64,000 nucleotides of DNA, taken from NCBI GenBank assembly GCA_026126065.1, contig JAHCJY010000002.1, positions 62,001 through 126,000 of the forward strand. The letters are read 5' to 3'. Every line of letters starts with the position of its first letter. Position 1 is the first letter of the stretch. The position numbers and the translations under genes were made by a program. The notes under the pieces were generated by a model. It ran no database searches. It was not told the DNA's origin and saw only the letters and a program-made list of their open reading frames with translations. Positions 24,343 through 33,633 of the stretch are shown here, piece by piece. This DNA comes from Bauldia sp. (GTDB taxonomy: Bacteria; Pseudomonadota; Alphaproteobacteria; Rhizobiales; Kaistiaceae).

Positions 24343-25968
24343 CTAGAGCGGAATGGCTTTGGGCCGGCGCGCCCGATACCAGATCGCCACGATGAGACGC
24401 GTGATGAGGTAAGCCGTGAACAGCGTCGACAGGATGCCGATGCCGAGCGTTACCGCAAAGCCGCGGATCGGACCGGAACCGAGCCAGAACAGCGCGATCG
24501 CGGCGATGAGCGCGGTGAGATGCGAATCGACGATCGTCGCGAGCGCCCGGCGGAAGCCCTGGTCGAGCGCGACGACGACCGGCCGGCCGGCGCGCGCTTC
24601 CTCGCGCATTCGCTCGTAGATGAGAACGTTGGCATCGACCGCCATGGCCATCGTCAGCACGATGCCGGCGATGCCGGGCAGCGTCAGCGTGGCGCCGAGG
24701 AGGCTGAGGATGCCCAGCATGATGATGTTCTGGGCGATCAGCGCGAGGACGGAGAACGCGCCGAGAAGGCCGTAGCAGATCATCATGAACCCGGCGATCC
24801 AGACGAGCGCTACGATCGTCGCAATCGCGCCGGCACGGATCGAGTCCTCGCCGAGGCTGGCGCTCACCGTGCGCTGCTCGATCACCGTCAGCTTGGCCGG
24901 AAGCGCGCCGGCGCGGAGGAGGATCGCAAGGTCGTTCGCCGTCTGGGCGGTGAAGTTCCCGGTGATCTGGCCGCTGCCGCCGAGGATCGCGCTCTGGATC
25001 GTCGGTGCGGAGATCACCGTGTCGTCGAGCACGATCGCGAACGGGTAGTTGACGTTGGCCGACGTCACTTCGCCGAAGATGCGGGCGCCTGACGTGTTGA
25101 GGCCGAACGCGACCACCCAGGCGCCGTTCGTCTGGTCGAGCGTCGCCTGGGCCCGGGTGATCTGGTCGCCGCGGATGAGTGCGTTGGCATCGAGAAGCCA
25201 GGCGACACCGGCCTGGGTCGCGTCCGGCACCACAATCTTGCCCTCGGGCGCGATGGTCCCGACCGCGACCGTCGGGGTCGAGCGGTCGACGAGGTGGAAC
25301 GTCATCTCGGCGGTCTGGCCGATCAGATCCTGGAGGCGCTGGGGGTCCTCGAGGCCGGGCGCCTCGACGAGGATCCGGTCGACGCCCTGCCGCTGGATGC
25401 TCGGCTCGACCGTGCCGAGCGCGTTGATGCGGCGGTCGATGACCTCGATCGACTGCTGCGCGATCTCGTTGATGCGCTGCTCGAGGCCTGCGGCCGAATA
25501 GGTGAAGCGCACGAGGCCGTCGGCGCCGATCGTAAGGTCGAACTCGTAGTTCCCGGCCGCCCCACCAAGGATCGAGGTTCCGAGCTGATTGCGGAGCGGC
25601 TCGAGCCGCCGCCGCGCCGTCTCGAGCTGGGTCGCGTCGGTCAGCCGGAACTGCACGGCCTGCGACTGTGTCACGGCAGCGCGCGAACTGAAGGACTCGT
25701 AGTTGACGCGCGGCGCCTCGGCGAGCACCGAGCGCACATCGGTCGCGAGTCCCTGCAGCTTGGTGGTGACGTATTCCTCGCGGTCGATCTCGTACAGGAG
25801 GTAGACGCCGCCCTGAAGGTCGAGGCCGAGGACGATCTGCTGCTTGGGCATCCACGACGGCCACCCGTCCACGGTCTCCTTCGAGAAAAGGTTCGGGATC
25901 ACCACGACGGTCGCGAGGACGATCACGCTGATGATCGAGACCATCGCGAGGCGGGAGAACTGGAGCAT
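24343..25968 (-). CDS. secD: Protein translocase subunit SecD
   Basis: 541 residues, full length. Features in order: an N-terminal transmembrane helix (about residues 7-27), GLDLQGGVYLLYEIDREEYV, a large periplasmic P1 domain (to about residue 365), and five more membrane helices with AGAIATIVALVWIAGFMMIC, TLPGIAGIVLTMAMAVDANV and LIYERMREEARAGRPV. The membrane Asp of AVDANVLIYER, needed for proton coupling, is kept. It is the second gene of a yajC-secD-secF operon, with yajC 39 bases upstream of its start. Confidence 0.97.
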   Translation of the reverse strand: MLQFSRLAMVSIISVIVLATVVVIPNLFSKETVDGWPSWMPKQQIVLGLDLQGGVYLLYEIDREEYVTTKLQGLATDVRSVLAEAPRVNYESFSSRAAVTQSQAVQFRLTDATQLETARRRLEPLRNQLGTSILGGAAGNYEFDLTIGADGLVRFTYSAAGLEQRINEIAQQSIEVIDRRINALGTVEPSIQRQGVDRILVEAPGLEDPQRLQDLIGQTAEMTFHLVDRSTPTVAVGTIAPEGKIVVPDATQAGVAWLLDANALIRGDQITRAQATLDQTNGAWVVAFGLNTSGARIFGEVTSANVNYPFAIVLDDTVISAPTIQSAILGGSGQITGNFTAQTANDLAILLRAGALPAKLTVIEQRTVSASLGEDSIRAGAIATIVALVWIAGFMMICYGLLGAFSVLALIAQNIIMLGILSLLGATLTLPGIAGIVLTMAMAVDANVLIYERMREEARAGRPVVVALDQGFRRALATIVDSHLTALIAAIALFWLGSGPIRGFAVTLGIGILSTLFTAYLITRLIVAIWYRARRPKAIPL

Positions 25969-26007
25969 CGGGGGGTCCCGTTTTGGGGGCGTCGGCGGCC
26001 GGTCGGC

Positions 26008-26358
26008 CTATGCGTCTTCCTTGACCGGCTCGCCCTTGGCGCGGACTTCGGCGATCGCGGCCCGAAGAACGCGAATCTTGGTGTTCTCCGCGATCTGGAG
26101 TTCGATCTCGGAGTCGTCGACGACCTTCGTTATCTTGCCGACGAGGCCGCCATTGGTCACGATCATGTCACCGCGGCGGACCGCTTTGATCATGTCCTGA
26201 TGTGCCCGCATCTTTGTCCGCTGCGGACGGATCAGCAGGAAATACATGATAACGAAGATGAAGAGGAAGGGGACGAGCTGGAGTAGCATCGCCGACCCGC
26301 TGCCGGTGGCCGCCGTCGCAGCGGCATCGGATTGGGCGAATGCTGGCGTGACCCACAT
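26008..26358 (-). CDS. yajC: Preprotein translocase subunit YajC
   Basis: 116 residues with one N-terminal transmembrane helix (AMLLQLVPFLFIFVIMYFLL, about residues 24-43) after a short periplasmic segment, followed by RPQRTKMRAHQDMIKAVRRG and DMIVTNGGLVGKITKV. This is the standard YajC layout; it binds the SecDF complex. First gene of the operon with secD and secF, as in most bacteria. It diverges from the DUF815 ATPase gene, leaving about 230 bases that must contain both promoters. Confidence 0.95.
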   Translation of the reverse strand: MWVTPAFAQSDAAATAATGSGSAMLLQLVPFLFIFVIMYFLLIRPQRTKMRAHQDMIKAVRRGDMIVTNGGLVGKITKVVDDSEIELQIAENTKIRVLRAAIAEVRAKGEPVKEDA

Positions 26359-26586
26359 GAGGCGCTCCTGGTCGTCCGTCAGTTTACGGAAGGGTTGCTT
26401 CCCGGCGCGCCGTGCGGCCCGCCCACGCTGCCGGGTAAGCGGCGCGGACTATATCGACGCGGTCCCGGTCAGGCAAACGCAAATAGGCTCGCGGTTTTGG
26501 ACCCGCAAGCACCATTCTCACGATGGCGTGCTTCTGTGTCGTCGCAACCACTTCCCGGCCGGCCCTCACCACGCGATCATGCGGCG

Positions 26587-27453
26587 ATGAACGACATCAT
26601 ATCGCTTAGCGAACGTCTCGAACGGATCGCCACCGCCATGGAGCGGCTTTCGCCGCCTCCCCTTCCCGCCCCCGACTTCACCGCCGCCGACGCCTTCCTG
26701 TGGGAGCCGCGGCGAATCGGTCTTCGTCCGGTCGCCTCGGTCAGCCGGGTCGATCTTCGCCTTCTCAAGGGCATAGACCGCGTCCGCGACATCCTCATCG
26801 AGAACACCGAGCGGTTTGCCGCCGGCCTTCCCGCCAACAACGTGCTCCTGTGGGGCGCCCGCGGCATGGGAAAGAGTTCGCTCGTGAAGGCTGCCCATGC
26901 CGCCGTCAACGCATCGGCCGACGCCCCGCTGAAGCTGGTCGAGATTCACCGCGAGGACGTCGCCACGCTGCCCGATCTCATGGAGATCGTCCGCGCGGCG
27001 ACGCACCGTTTCCTCCTTTTCTGCGACGATCTGTCTTTCGACACGGGCGACGCGGCCTACAAGTCGCTCAAGGCGATCCTCGACGGCGGAATCGATGGCC
27101 GGCCGGACAATGCGATCCTCTACGCGACCTCGAACCGGCGTCATCTCATGCCGCGCGAGATGGTCGAGAACGAGCAGTCGACGGCCATCAACCCAGCCGA
27201 AGCCGTCGAGGAGAAGGTGTCGCTCTCCGACCGGTTCGGTCTGTGGCTCGGCTTCCATACGGCGTCGCAGGAAGACTATCTCGCAATGGTCCGCGCCTAC
27301 GCGGCCCATCTCGGCTTCGCGATCGCCGACGACGAACTCGTGCGCGCGGCGCTCGAATGGGCCCACACCCGCGGAGCGCGGTCGGGCCGCGTCGCCTGGC
27401 AGTTCACGCTCGACATGGCGGGCAGGCTGGGCGTGCGATTCGCGGGAGAGTAG
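26587..27453 (+). CDS. DUF815 family ATP-binding protein
   Basis: 288 residues. An AAA-type P-loop protein: Walker A is LLWGARGMGKSSLVKAAH (GxxGxGKS), Walker B is FLLFCDDLSFDTGD, and a sensor-like ILYATSNRRHLMPREM follows, then SLSDRFGLWLGFHTASQEDY. N-terminal residues 1-60 are specific to the family. The function of DUF815 proteins is unknown; a chaperone-like or replication-initiation-like role is sometimes guessed. It neighbours the secDF and nlpD genes in many relatives. Start ATG 26587, with AUG-proximal upstream open sequence judged non-coding. Confidence 0.9.
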   Translation: MNDIISLSERLERIATAMERLSPPPLPAPDFTAADAFLWEPRRIGLRPVASVSRVDLRLLKGIDRVRDILIENTERFAAGLPANNVLLWGARGMGKSSLVKAAHAAVNASADAPLKLVEIHREDVATLPDLMEIVRAATHRFLLFCDDLSFDTGDAAYKSLKAILDGGIDGRPDNAILYATSNRRHLMPREMVENEQSTAINPAEAVEEKVSLSDRFGLWLGFHTASQEDYLAMVRAYAAHLGFAIADDELVRAALEWAHTRGARSGRVAWQFTLDMAGRLGVRFAGE

Positions 27454-27456
27454 CCG

Positions 27457-27487
27457 GCCCTCGCGGCCGCCGGCCGACCGCGAGGGC
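27457..27487. terminator. Hairpin between convergent DUF815 and nlpD genes
   Basis: A perfect 10-bp stem GCCCTCGCGG/CCGCGAGGGC (27457-27466 with 27478-27487) and an 11-base loop lie between two convergent genes. No T-run follows, so it is a plausible, not proven, terminator. Confidence 0.5.
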
Positions 27488-27504
27488 GCGACCTCCGGAC
27501 GAAG

Positions 27505-28836
27505 CTAGTTCGTCAGGTAATCCATCGGGTTGATCGGGGTCGAACCGCGGCGGAGCTCAAAGTGGAGCTGCGGCGAGGTCACCGATCCCGTTTGGCCGAC
27601 CCTGCCGATGACCTGGCCGCGGGTCACGGTCTGGTCCTTGGCCACGAGCATGGCGCTCGTGTGGGCATAGGCGGTCACGTAGTTGTCGGCGTGGCGGATC
27701 AGGATGAGGTTGCCGTAGCCGGGAATCTCGTTGCCGGCGTAGATGACCGTCCCCGACTCGGCCGCACGGATGTCGGCGCCTTCGGGTGCGGCGAGATTGA
27801 TGCCGTCATTCCGCTCGCCGCCCGGCTTCGGGCCGAAGTCCGAGATGATCCGGCCCTGGATCGGCCAGCGGAACGTGGTGCCGTTCGTCGACGGGGCGCC
27901 GGTGGCGGCGGGCTGGGTCGTCGTTGTCGCGGCAACTTCCTGCGCCGGCGGAGCGGGTGTGGCGGCCGGCGCGGGCGTCGCGGCCGGTGGCGTTGCCACG
28001 GGCGCCGCCGCCGGCGGCGCGAGTGGCTGCGCGGCGGCCGTCACCGGTGCGGACGTGGCTGTGGCGGGCGTGCGGGTCGCGCCCGGGATCACCAGCGTCT
28101 GGCCGACGCGGAGAAGCTCCGCCTGCGCCATGCCGTTCGCCTGCATCAGGGCGTTGGGCGAGATGCCGTAGCCAGTTGCGATGCTGTAGAGCGTCTCGCC
28201 GGTCTGCACCACGTGCTGCCCGGGGGTCTGGGCAACGCCTGCCATCTGCGGCGCCGGCGTCGCGGTGGGCACCGGTGTGGCGCCGGGGGTGCCGGCGGTC
28301 GTCGGAACGGTACCGAGCGGAGCGGCGCCGAGACCGGCGGGGCTGTCCGGCGACGGAATCACGATCCGCTGTCCGATCGTCAGCGTCGATGTCTGGGTCA
28401 ACCCGTTGGCGGCCGCGATCGCGGCAACCGAAACGCCGTACTGGCGCGAGAGGCTGTAGAGCGTGTCGCCCGGCTGTGCCGCGATGGTTCCGCCTCCGGC
28501 GGCCGCCACGGGGGCTGCGGCAACCGGTGCCGGGGCGGCATAGGTCGTCGCCTGCGCCGTGCCCGCCGGCGGCAGCGCAGCCGTCTGCACCGCAGTCGCG
28601 CCCGCGCCGGGGCCGTTGACGGTGCCGGCGGCGTAGCCGGTCTGCTGGCCGTTCGCGATGGGGTTCGTGCCGACCAGCGCCGGTGGCATCGGCTGGCCTG
28701 AAACGCTTCCGGGCGACGGGCCGGTGCCGCTCGTCGTCATCGGGCTGGAGCAGGCCGCGGTGAAGCCGCTGAGGAGCGCAACTGCTCCAACCGTCAAGAG
28801 AATCCGGGATCTGGAAGAAGCAGAATGACGGATCAT
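27505..28836 (-). CDS. nlpD: NlpD-like lipoprotein: two LysM domains and a degenerate LytM (M23) domain
   Basis: 443 residues. The signal peptide ends in the lipobox FTAAC (Cys29), so it is outer-membrane or membrane-anchored. LysM1 is about 117-161 (GDTLYSLSRQYGVSVAAIAA), LysM2 about 207-251, then a Pro/Ala linker and an M23 domain about 319-440 (FRWPIQGRIISDFGPKPGGE). The zinc-site His of catalytic members is replaced: NDGINLAAPEG lacks the HxxxD His, and PQLHFELR replaces the HxH motif. It therefore resembles NlpD/EnvC, which activate amidases for daughter-cell separation instead of cutting peptidoglycan. The surE-pcm-nlpD order also matches E. coli. Confidence 0.9.
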   Translation of the reverse strand: MIRHSASSRSRILLTVGAVALLSGFTAACSSPMTTSGTGPSPGSVSGQPMPPALVGTNPIANGQQTGYAAGTVNGPGAGATAVQTAALPPAGTAQATTYAAPAPVAAAPVAAAGGGTIAAQPGDTLYSLSRQYGVSVAAIAAANGLTQTSTLTIGQRIVIPSPDSPAGLGAAPLGTVPTTAGTPGATPVPTATPAPQMAGVAQTPGQHVVQTGETLYSIATGYGISPNALMQANGMAQAELLRVGQTLVIPGATRTPATATSAPVTAAAQPLAPPAAAPVATPPAATPAPAATPAPPAQEVAATTTTQPAATGAPSTNGTTFRWPIQGRIISDFGPKPGGERNDGINLAAPEGADIRAAESGTVIYAGNEIPGYGNLILIRHADNYVTAYAHTSAMLVAKDQTVTRGQVIGRVGQTGSVTSPQLHFELRRGSTPINPMDYLTN

Positions 28837-28900
28837 CGGCTACTCGCGGCAACGCAACGGGAAACTTTGAAGAAAATGATCCGGTAACGTTGAGAAAGCT

Positions 28901-29584
28901 TTAAAGCCGCTCCGCCTTTCCCGGGATGAGAGGAACGAACCGCACGTCCGCAAGGACGGATTCATGGATGCCGCGATCCTCGCGCGCGTATCGCGTCAGC
29001 TTCTGCACGCCCTCGACTGGCCCGACGGGCGCAACGAGGATGCCGCGCGGGCGGAGCTGCCGGAACAGCGCGTCGGGCACCTTCTCCGTCGCCGCCGTCA
29101 CCACGATCCGGTCGAACACCGCATTGGCGGGCCATCCGAGCGTACCGTCGCCGACGAGCGTTGTGATGTTCTGGAGCTTCAGCGTCCGGAACCTCAGCTC
29201 CGCGAATTCGACCAGCGTCCGGAAACGGTCGATCGTGTAGACGCGCCGGGCGAGGCGCGACAGAACTGCGGCCTGGTAGCCGCTGCCCGTGCCGATCTCC
29301 AGCACCTGTGCGTCGGCGGTCACGTCGAGCGCCGCCGTCATCGTCGCCACGAGTTCGGGCGCGGAGATCGACTGGCCGCACTCGATCGGCAGGGCACGCT
29401 CAAGATAGGCGTTGTCCCGCGCCGAGTGCGGCACGAACAGCCGCCGCGGGACAGCCTCGAAGGCTGCGAGGATGCGCGGATCGGTGATGCGCTTGCGGCG
29501 CAGGCGAAGGAGGAAGTCCGCGACCGCGGTGCGGTCGCGCTCGAAATCCGCTGGATTGACCGGAGGCTCGGAGATCGCCGTCAC
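28901..29584 (-). CDS. pcm: Protein-L-isoaspartate O-methyltransferase
   Basis: 227 residues. Pcm repairs isoaspartyl residues in ageing proteins using S-adenosylmethionine. It shows the family's PLPIECGQSISAPELVATMT-type segment (ERALPIECGQSISAPELVA), the SAM motif VLEIGTGSGYQAAVLSRL, and later YTIDRFRTLVEFAELRF and GDGTLGWP. It overlaps surE by 4 bases (ATGA), so the two are coupled, and it is followed by nlpD 64 bases downstream. Confidence 0.95.
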   Translation of the reverse strand: MTAISEPPVNPADFERDRTAVADFLLRLRRKRITDPRILAAFEAVPRRLFVPHSARDNAYLERALPIECGQSISAPELVATMTAALDVTADAQVLEIGTGSGYQAAVLSRLARRVYTIDRFRTLVEFAELRFRTLKLQNITTLVGDGTLGWPANAVFDRIVVTAATEKVPDALFRQLRPRGILVAPVGPVEGVQKLTRYAREDRGIHESVLADVRFVPLIPGKAERL

Positions 29585-30372
29585 TCGGCCGCGGTCGCAG
29601 GCGACCCCGGAAGAGGCTTGGCGAACTGCGCCCGGAGCCGAGTGGCGAGTTCGTAGTCCGTGAGGTCGAGGCGAAGCGGCGTGATCGAAATGGATCCCGC
29701 ATCGATCGCCACGATGTCGGTGCCGGGAACGCGTTCGCTCTGCCGGCGGCGATAGCCCAGCCAGAAATACTTGTTGCCCCGCGGATCGACGCGCTCGTCG
29801 ATGAAGAGGCTGTGGATCAGCCGGCCCTGATGCGTCACCTCGATGCCCTTGATCTCGTCGGTCGCCAGGTCGGGGAAGTTGATGTTGTAGAGAATGCCGG
29901 GCGGGAAGCCGAAGTCGAGGAGCCGCTTGATGGCGATCGGCGCGAAGTGCTCGGCCGTCGCCCAGGCCACCTCGCCGGGCCGGTCCATCTCGTGGGCAAG
30001 GCTCAGCGCGACCGATGGGATGCCGATCAGCGTCCCTTCGATGGCCCCGGCGACGGTGCCGGAATAGGTCACGTCGTCGGCGGTGTTCTGGCCGTGATTG
30101 ATGCCGGAGAGGAGAAGGTCCGGCTTCTCGCCGATCAGACGGCGCGTCGCCATGATCACGCAGTCGCTCGGCGTGCCGCGGAGCGCGAACCGGTTGTGGC
30201 CGAGTTCGCGAAGGCGAAGCGGATTGCCGAGCGTGAGCGAGTGCGACAGGCCGCTCTGGTCGGTTTCAGGAGCAACGACCCAGACATCGTCCGAGATCGT
30301 CCGCGCCACGCGCTCCAGGACCGCGAGGCCCGGGGCGTCGATACCGTCGTCATTGGTGATGAGAATGCGCAT
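29581..30372 (-). CDS. surE: 5'/3'-nucleotidase SurE
   Basis: 263 residues. SurE is a metal-dependent nucleotidase/exopolyphosphatase. The N-terminus MRILITNDDGIDAPGLAVLE holds the Asp-Asp metal site; the loop ETDQSGLSHSLTLGNPLRLR contains the conserved Ser for the active site, and LLLSGINHGQNTADDVTYSG contains the conserved Asn. It also has VALSLAHEMDRPGEVAW. It overlaps pcm by 4 bases and begins 3 bases downstream of serS, forming a serS-surE-pcm-nlpD run. Confidence 0.96.
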   Translation of the reverse strand: MRILITNDDGIDAPGLAVLERVARTISDDVWVVAPETDQSGLSHSLTLGNPLRLRELGHNRFALRGTPSDCVIMATRRLIGEKPDLLLSGINHGQNTADDVTYSGTVAGAIEGTLIGIPSVALSLAHEMDRPGEVAWATAEHFAPIAIKRLLDFGFPPGILYNINFPDLATDEIKGIEVTHQGRLIHSLFIDERVDPRGNKYFWLGYRRRQSERVPGTDIVAIDAGSISITPLRLDLTDYELATRLRAQFAKPLPGSPATAAE

Positions 30373-30375
30373 GTC

Positions 30376-31797
30376 CTAGTCGCCGATCCGCGTGATGCCT
30401 GCCATGTAAGGGGCCAGCGCCGACGGGACGGTGACGGTGCCGTCGGCGTTCTGGTACGTCTCCACGACCGCGATGAGCGCGCGGCCAACGGCCACGCCCG
30501 AGCCGTTGAGCGTATGGACGAAGCGGGTCCCCTTCCCTTCCCTCGGCCGGAAGCGGGCGTCCATCCGCCGCGCCTGGAAGTCGCCGCATGCCGAGCAGGA
30601 CGAAATCTCGCGGAACGCGCTCTGCCCGGGCAGCCAGACTTCGATGTCGTAGGTCTTCTGCGCCGCAAAGCCCATGTCGCCCGTGCAGAGCGTGACGACG
30701 CGATAGTGGAGGTCGAGCCGCTTCAGCACCTCCTCGGCACAGGCGAGCATCCGTTCGTGCTCCTCGCGTGACTTCTCCGGCGTGGTGACCGAGACGAGCT
30801 CGACCTTGTCGAACTGGTGCTGCCGCAGCATGCCGCGCGTGTCGCGCCCGGAGGCGCCGGCTTCCGACCGGAAGCACGGCGTGAGCGCGGTGAAGCGCAG
30901 CGGCAGCTCCTCCTCGCCGAGGATCTGCTCGCGGACAAGGTTGGTCAGCGGGACTTCCGCGGTCGGGACAAGCCAGAGATTCTGGATGTCGAAGAGCGGT
31001 CCGATGTCAGCCAGGCGGACCTGCACCGTGCCGTCCTCGCCGATCTCGGAGCCGGTCTCGTCACGGTTCCGGATCGCCCGCACCGCGTCCTCGAGCTCGC
31101 GGTTGGTGATGCTGTCGCGCCCCGTTCGCCCGGCCACGAACAGATCCTCGCGGAATTTCGGCAGCTGGGCGGTGCCGAAGACGGCCTCATCCTTCACGAG
31201 AAGCGGCGGCTGGACCTCGGTATATCCGTGCTGGCCGGTGTGGAGGTCGAGCATGAACTGGCCCAGCGCGCGCTCCATCCGGGCGAGTTGGCCCTTGAGG
31301 ACGACGAAGCGCGATCCGGACATGCGGGCGGCCGCCGCGAAATCCATCTGGCGAAGGCCTTCGCCGAGTTCGTAGTGCTCGCGCGGGGTGAACGCGTAGT
31401 CGCGCGCCGCGCCGTGGATCGAGCGGAGCGCGTTGGCGGTCTCGTCGAGCCCGACCGGGACGTCCGCGAGCGGTACGTTGGGGATGGTCGCGAGTTCATC
31501 GCGGAGGCCCTCTTCGAGGCGTCGCTCCTCGTTTTCCGCCCCGCTGAGGAACGTCTTGATCTCAGCGACCTCGGCCATCAACGCCGCGGCCCCTCCCTCG
31601 TCACCGGCGCCCTTCGCCTTGCCGATCTCCTTCGACGCCGCATTGCGCCGCTCCTGCGCCGCCTGGACCTTCGCGATGTGCGCGCGGCGCTGTTCGTCGA
31701 GTGCGATCAGCCGTGCCGAGAGCGGCGCAGCGTTCCGGCTGCGGAGCGCGCGATCCAGGGCGTCGGGGTTCTCGCGAATCCACTTGATGTCGAGCAT
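30376..31797 (-). CDS. serS: Seryl-tRNA synthetase
   Basis: 473 residues, somewhat longer than the E. coli enzyme (430). The N-terminal coiled-coil arm that grips the long variable arm of tRNA-Ser spans about residues 25-105 ([20 protein letters not shown], then [20 protein letters not shown]). Class II motif 2 is [20 protein letters not shown] and motif 3 is [16 protein letters not shown]. Essential enzyme. It is the first gene of the surE-pcm run and is followed on the strand by surE 3 bases later. Confidence 0.97.
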   Translation of the reverse strand: MLDIKWIRENPDALDRALRSRNAAPLSARLIALDEQRRAHIAKVQAAQERRNAASKEIGKAKGAGDEGGAAALMAEVAEIKTFLSGAENEERRLEEGLRDELATIPNVPLADVPVGLDETANALRSIHGAARDYAFTPREHYELGEGLRQMDFAAAARMSGSRFVVLKGQLARMERALGQFMLDLHTGQHGYTEVQPPLLVKDEAVFGTAQLPKFREDLFVAGRTGRDSITNRELEDAVRAIRNRDETGSEIGEDGTVQVRLADIGPLFDIQNLWLVPTAEVPLTNLVREQILGEEELPLRFTALTPCFRSEAGASGRDTRGMLRQHQFDKVELVSVTTPEKSREEHERMLACAEEVLKRLDLHYRVVTLCTGDMGFAAQKTYDIEVWLPGQSAFREISSCSACGDFQARRMDARFRPREGKGTRFVHTLNGSGVAVGRALIAVVETYQNADGTVTVPSALAPYMAGITRIGD

Positions 31798-31932
31798 GGC
31801 CGTCCGAAGCAGCGGGAGATTCTGGGCGCGCCCTTATAACCGCATGGATCGGCAGCGTCATGCGGCCCGCGGCGCGACACAGCCGTCCGGGCGGATGCCA
31901 GGTTGCGACCGGGCGGGATACCGCCCGCGCCG

Positions 31933-32739
31933 CTACTCGGCTGCAGGCTGCGGCGCTTCCGCCTCGGCCGCGGCGCGTTCCTTCGCCTGCCGTCTCTCCA
32001 TCAGGCGGACCGACCAGATGGAGCCCTCGTAGAGGAGCAGCGTCGGCAGGGCGAGCCCGATCTGGCTGAACACATCGGGCGGGGTGAAGATGGCGGCAAA
32101 CACGAAGACGCCGACAATGGCCCAGCGCCGCTTCTTCCGAAGGCCGTCGCTGGTCACGATGCCGGCCCGGCCGAGCAGCGTGAGGATGACCGGAAGCTGG
32201 AAGCAAATGCCGAACGCCAGCACCAGCGTCATGACAAGACCAAGATAGCTGCTCGTCGTGGGAGTCGTCTCGCTCGACGCCGGCTCCATGCCGAGGAAGA
32301 ACCGGATCGCCATCGGCAGGATCAGGAAGAAGACGATCGCCGCGCCCGTGAGGAAGAGGACGGGCGTCGCGACAAGGTACGGAATGAAAGCGTTGCGCTC
32401 GTTCTTGTATAGGCCCGGCGCGACGAACTGGTAGACCTGGAACGCGATCCACGGGAAGGCGAGGAACAGGCCGCCGAACATGGCGATCGACAGCCGGTTC
32501 AGGAAGAACTGCTGGAAAGCCGTGTTGATCAGCTGGACCTCGTCTCCGTCCGACGCCCACTGGATCGGATTGATGAGGACCTCGTAGATCTGCTCCGACA
32601 GGATGAAGCTGATCACGAAGGCGACGAAGAAGCCGAGGACCGAGAGGATCAGCCGCTTTCGCAGCTCGATCAGATGCGCCATCAGCGGCGCGCGGCTCTG
32701 CTCCAGCTTCTCGACCTCGGCCTGGGGACGTTCGTTCAC
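31933..32739 (-). CDS. tatC: Sec-independent protein translocase TatC
   Basis: 268 residues with six transmembrane helices. TatC is the twin-arginine signal receptor. The N-terminal motif [20 protein letters not shown] (the conserved HLxELRxR) precedes the first helix, and [38 protein letters not shown] and [20 protein letters not shown] are standard TatC segments. A hydrophilic tail rich in Ala and Glu follows the last helix. It overlaps tatB by 4 bases, in order tatA-tatB-tatC on the minus strand. Confidence 0.97.
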   Translation of the reverse strand: MNERPQAEVEKLEQSRAPLMAHLIELRKRLILSVLGFFVAFVISFILSEQIYEVLINPIQWASDGDEVQLINTAFQQFFLNRLSIAMFGGLFLAFPWIAFQVYQFVAPGLYKNERNAFIPYLVATPVLFLTGAAIVFFLILPMAIRFFLGMEPASSETTPTTSSYLGLVMTLVLAFGICFQLPVILTLLGRAGIVTSDGLRKKRRWAIVGVFVFAAIFTPPDVFSQIGLALPTLLLYEGSIWSVRLMERRQAKERAAAEAEAPQPAAE

Positions 32740-33203
32740 CGCGTGGCTCCCGCAGGTTCAGCGGGCGCCATCGCAACCGGGACCTCGACCGACGCGGCGG
32801 TATCCGGAACGTCCAGCGGCGCGTCGGCTTTCGCCACGGTCGCCTCGCCGGTCTCAGCCGGCGCGGGGATCTTCTTCTGCACCATCTCCGGCGCCGGCAT
32901 CACCTTGCCGTCGACGGTCACGGTGCGTCGCGGCAGGTGCCGGTCCGGAGACGGACCGAGGCCCCTGTGGATCTCGTCGCTCGTCGTGCGATGGAGATCG
33001 GCCACTTCCTTGCGGAGCTTGTCGAGTTCGTCGTCGCGCACGGCCTGGTCCAGCTGGCGCTGGAAGTCGCGCGCCATCCGCTTCATCTGGCCGAACCACT
33101 GGCCGACCGTACGAAGCAACTGCGGAAGATCCTTGGGTCCCACCACGATGATCGCCACCACGGCGATGATCATCATCTCAACCCAGCTGAGCCCAAAATC
33201 CAC
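32736..33203 (-). CDS. tatB: Sec-independent protein translocase TatB
   Basis: 155 residues. One N-terminal helix ([20 protein letters not shown]), a hinge [11 protein letters not shown], an amphipathic helix [20 protein letters not shown] and a Pro/Ala-rich tail, typical of TatB. It forms the substrate-binding complex with TatC and overlaps it by 4 bases. The tail from about residue 80 is low complexity and poorly conserved in the family. Confidence 0.95.
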   Translation of the reverse strand: MDFGLSWVEMMIIAVVAIIVVGPKDLPQLLRTVGQWFGQMKRMARDFQRQLDQAVRDDELDKLRKEVADLHRTTSDEIHRGLGPSPDRHLPRRTVTVDGKVMPAPEMVQKKIPAPAETGEATVAKADAPLDVPDTAASVEVPVAMAPAEPAGATR

Positions 33204-33260
33204 TGTCGTCTCCGGGCCAGGAAAGGACGGCGGACCCCGACGGGTCCGCTGCCGGAATGG

Positions 33261-33488
33261 CTATCGGACGCTCGGCTCTTCGCGGCGCGCCGCGGTCGCC
33301 ACGGGCTCCGCCTGCGGACGGTCGAGCGCGCGCGGGGCTTCCGGCGTCTCGTCCTCGGCCATGCCGCGCTTGAAGCTCTTGATGCCCTTGGCGACGTCTC
33401 CCATCACATCGGAAATCTTGTTCCGACCGAAAAGGAGAAGCACGACCACCAGAACGATAAGCCAATGCCAGATGCTGAAGCTGCCCAT
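33261..33488 (-). CDS. tatA: Sec-independent protein translocase TatA
   Basis: 75 residues from ATG 33488; upstream open frame is not coding. The pore-forming N-terminal helix [20 protein letters not shown] is followed by the amphipathic helix [20 protein letters not shown], the TatA/E signature, then a polar tail. It oligomerises in the inner membrane to let folded twin-arginine proteins through. It heads the tatABC-serS block, 57 bases before tatB. Confidence 0.96.
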   Translation of the reverse strand: MGSFSIWHWLIVLVVVLLLFGRNKISDVMGDVAKGIKSFKRGMAEDETPEAPRALDRPQAEPVATAARREEPSVR

Positions 33489-33633
33489 GAGGCCGACTCC
33501 CATTTCCCGCTCGGCTGCCGAGCGCGTGTCGCGTGAGCGGTCCATCCCGATCTCCAATTCCTGTTTGCGGTCCCAGACTATACGCGAGTAGGACGACGCA
33601 AGCTTCGTGCCCGTCATCACGAATGAGATAGGT

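Noticed and set aside
23972..25864. A 630-codon open frame overlapping secD in another frame
   Set aside because: Arg-rich shadow of secD with no domain similarity.
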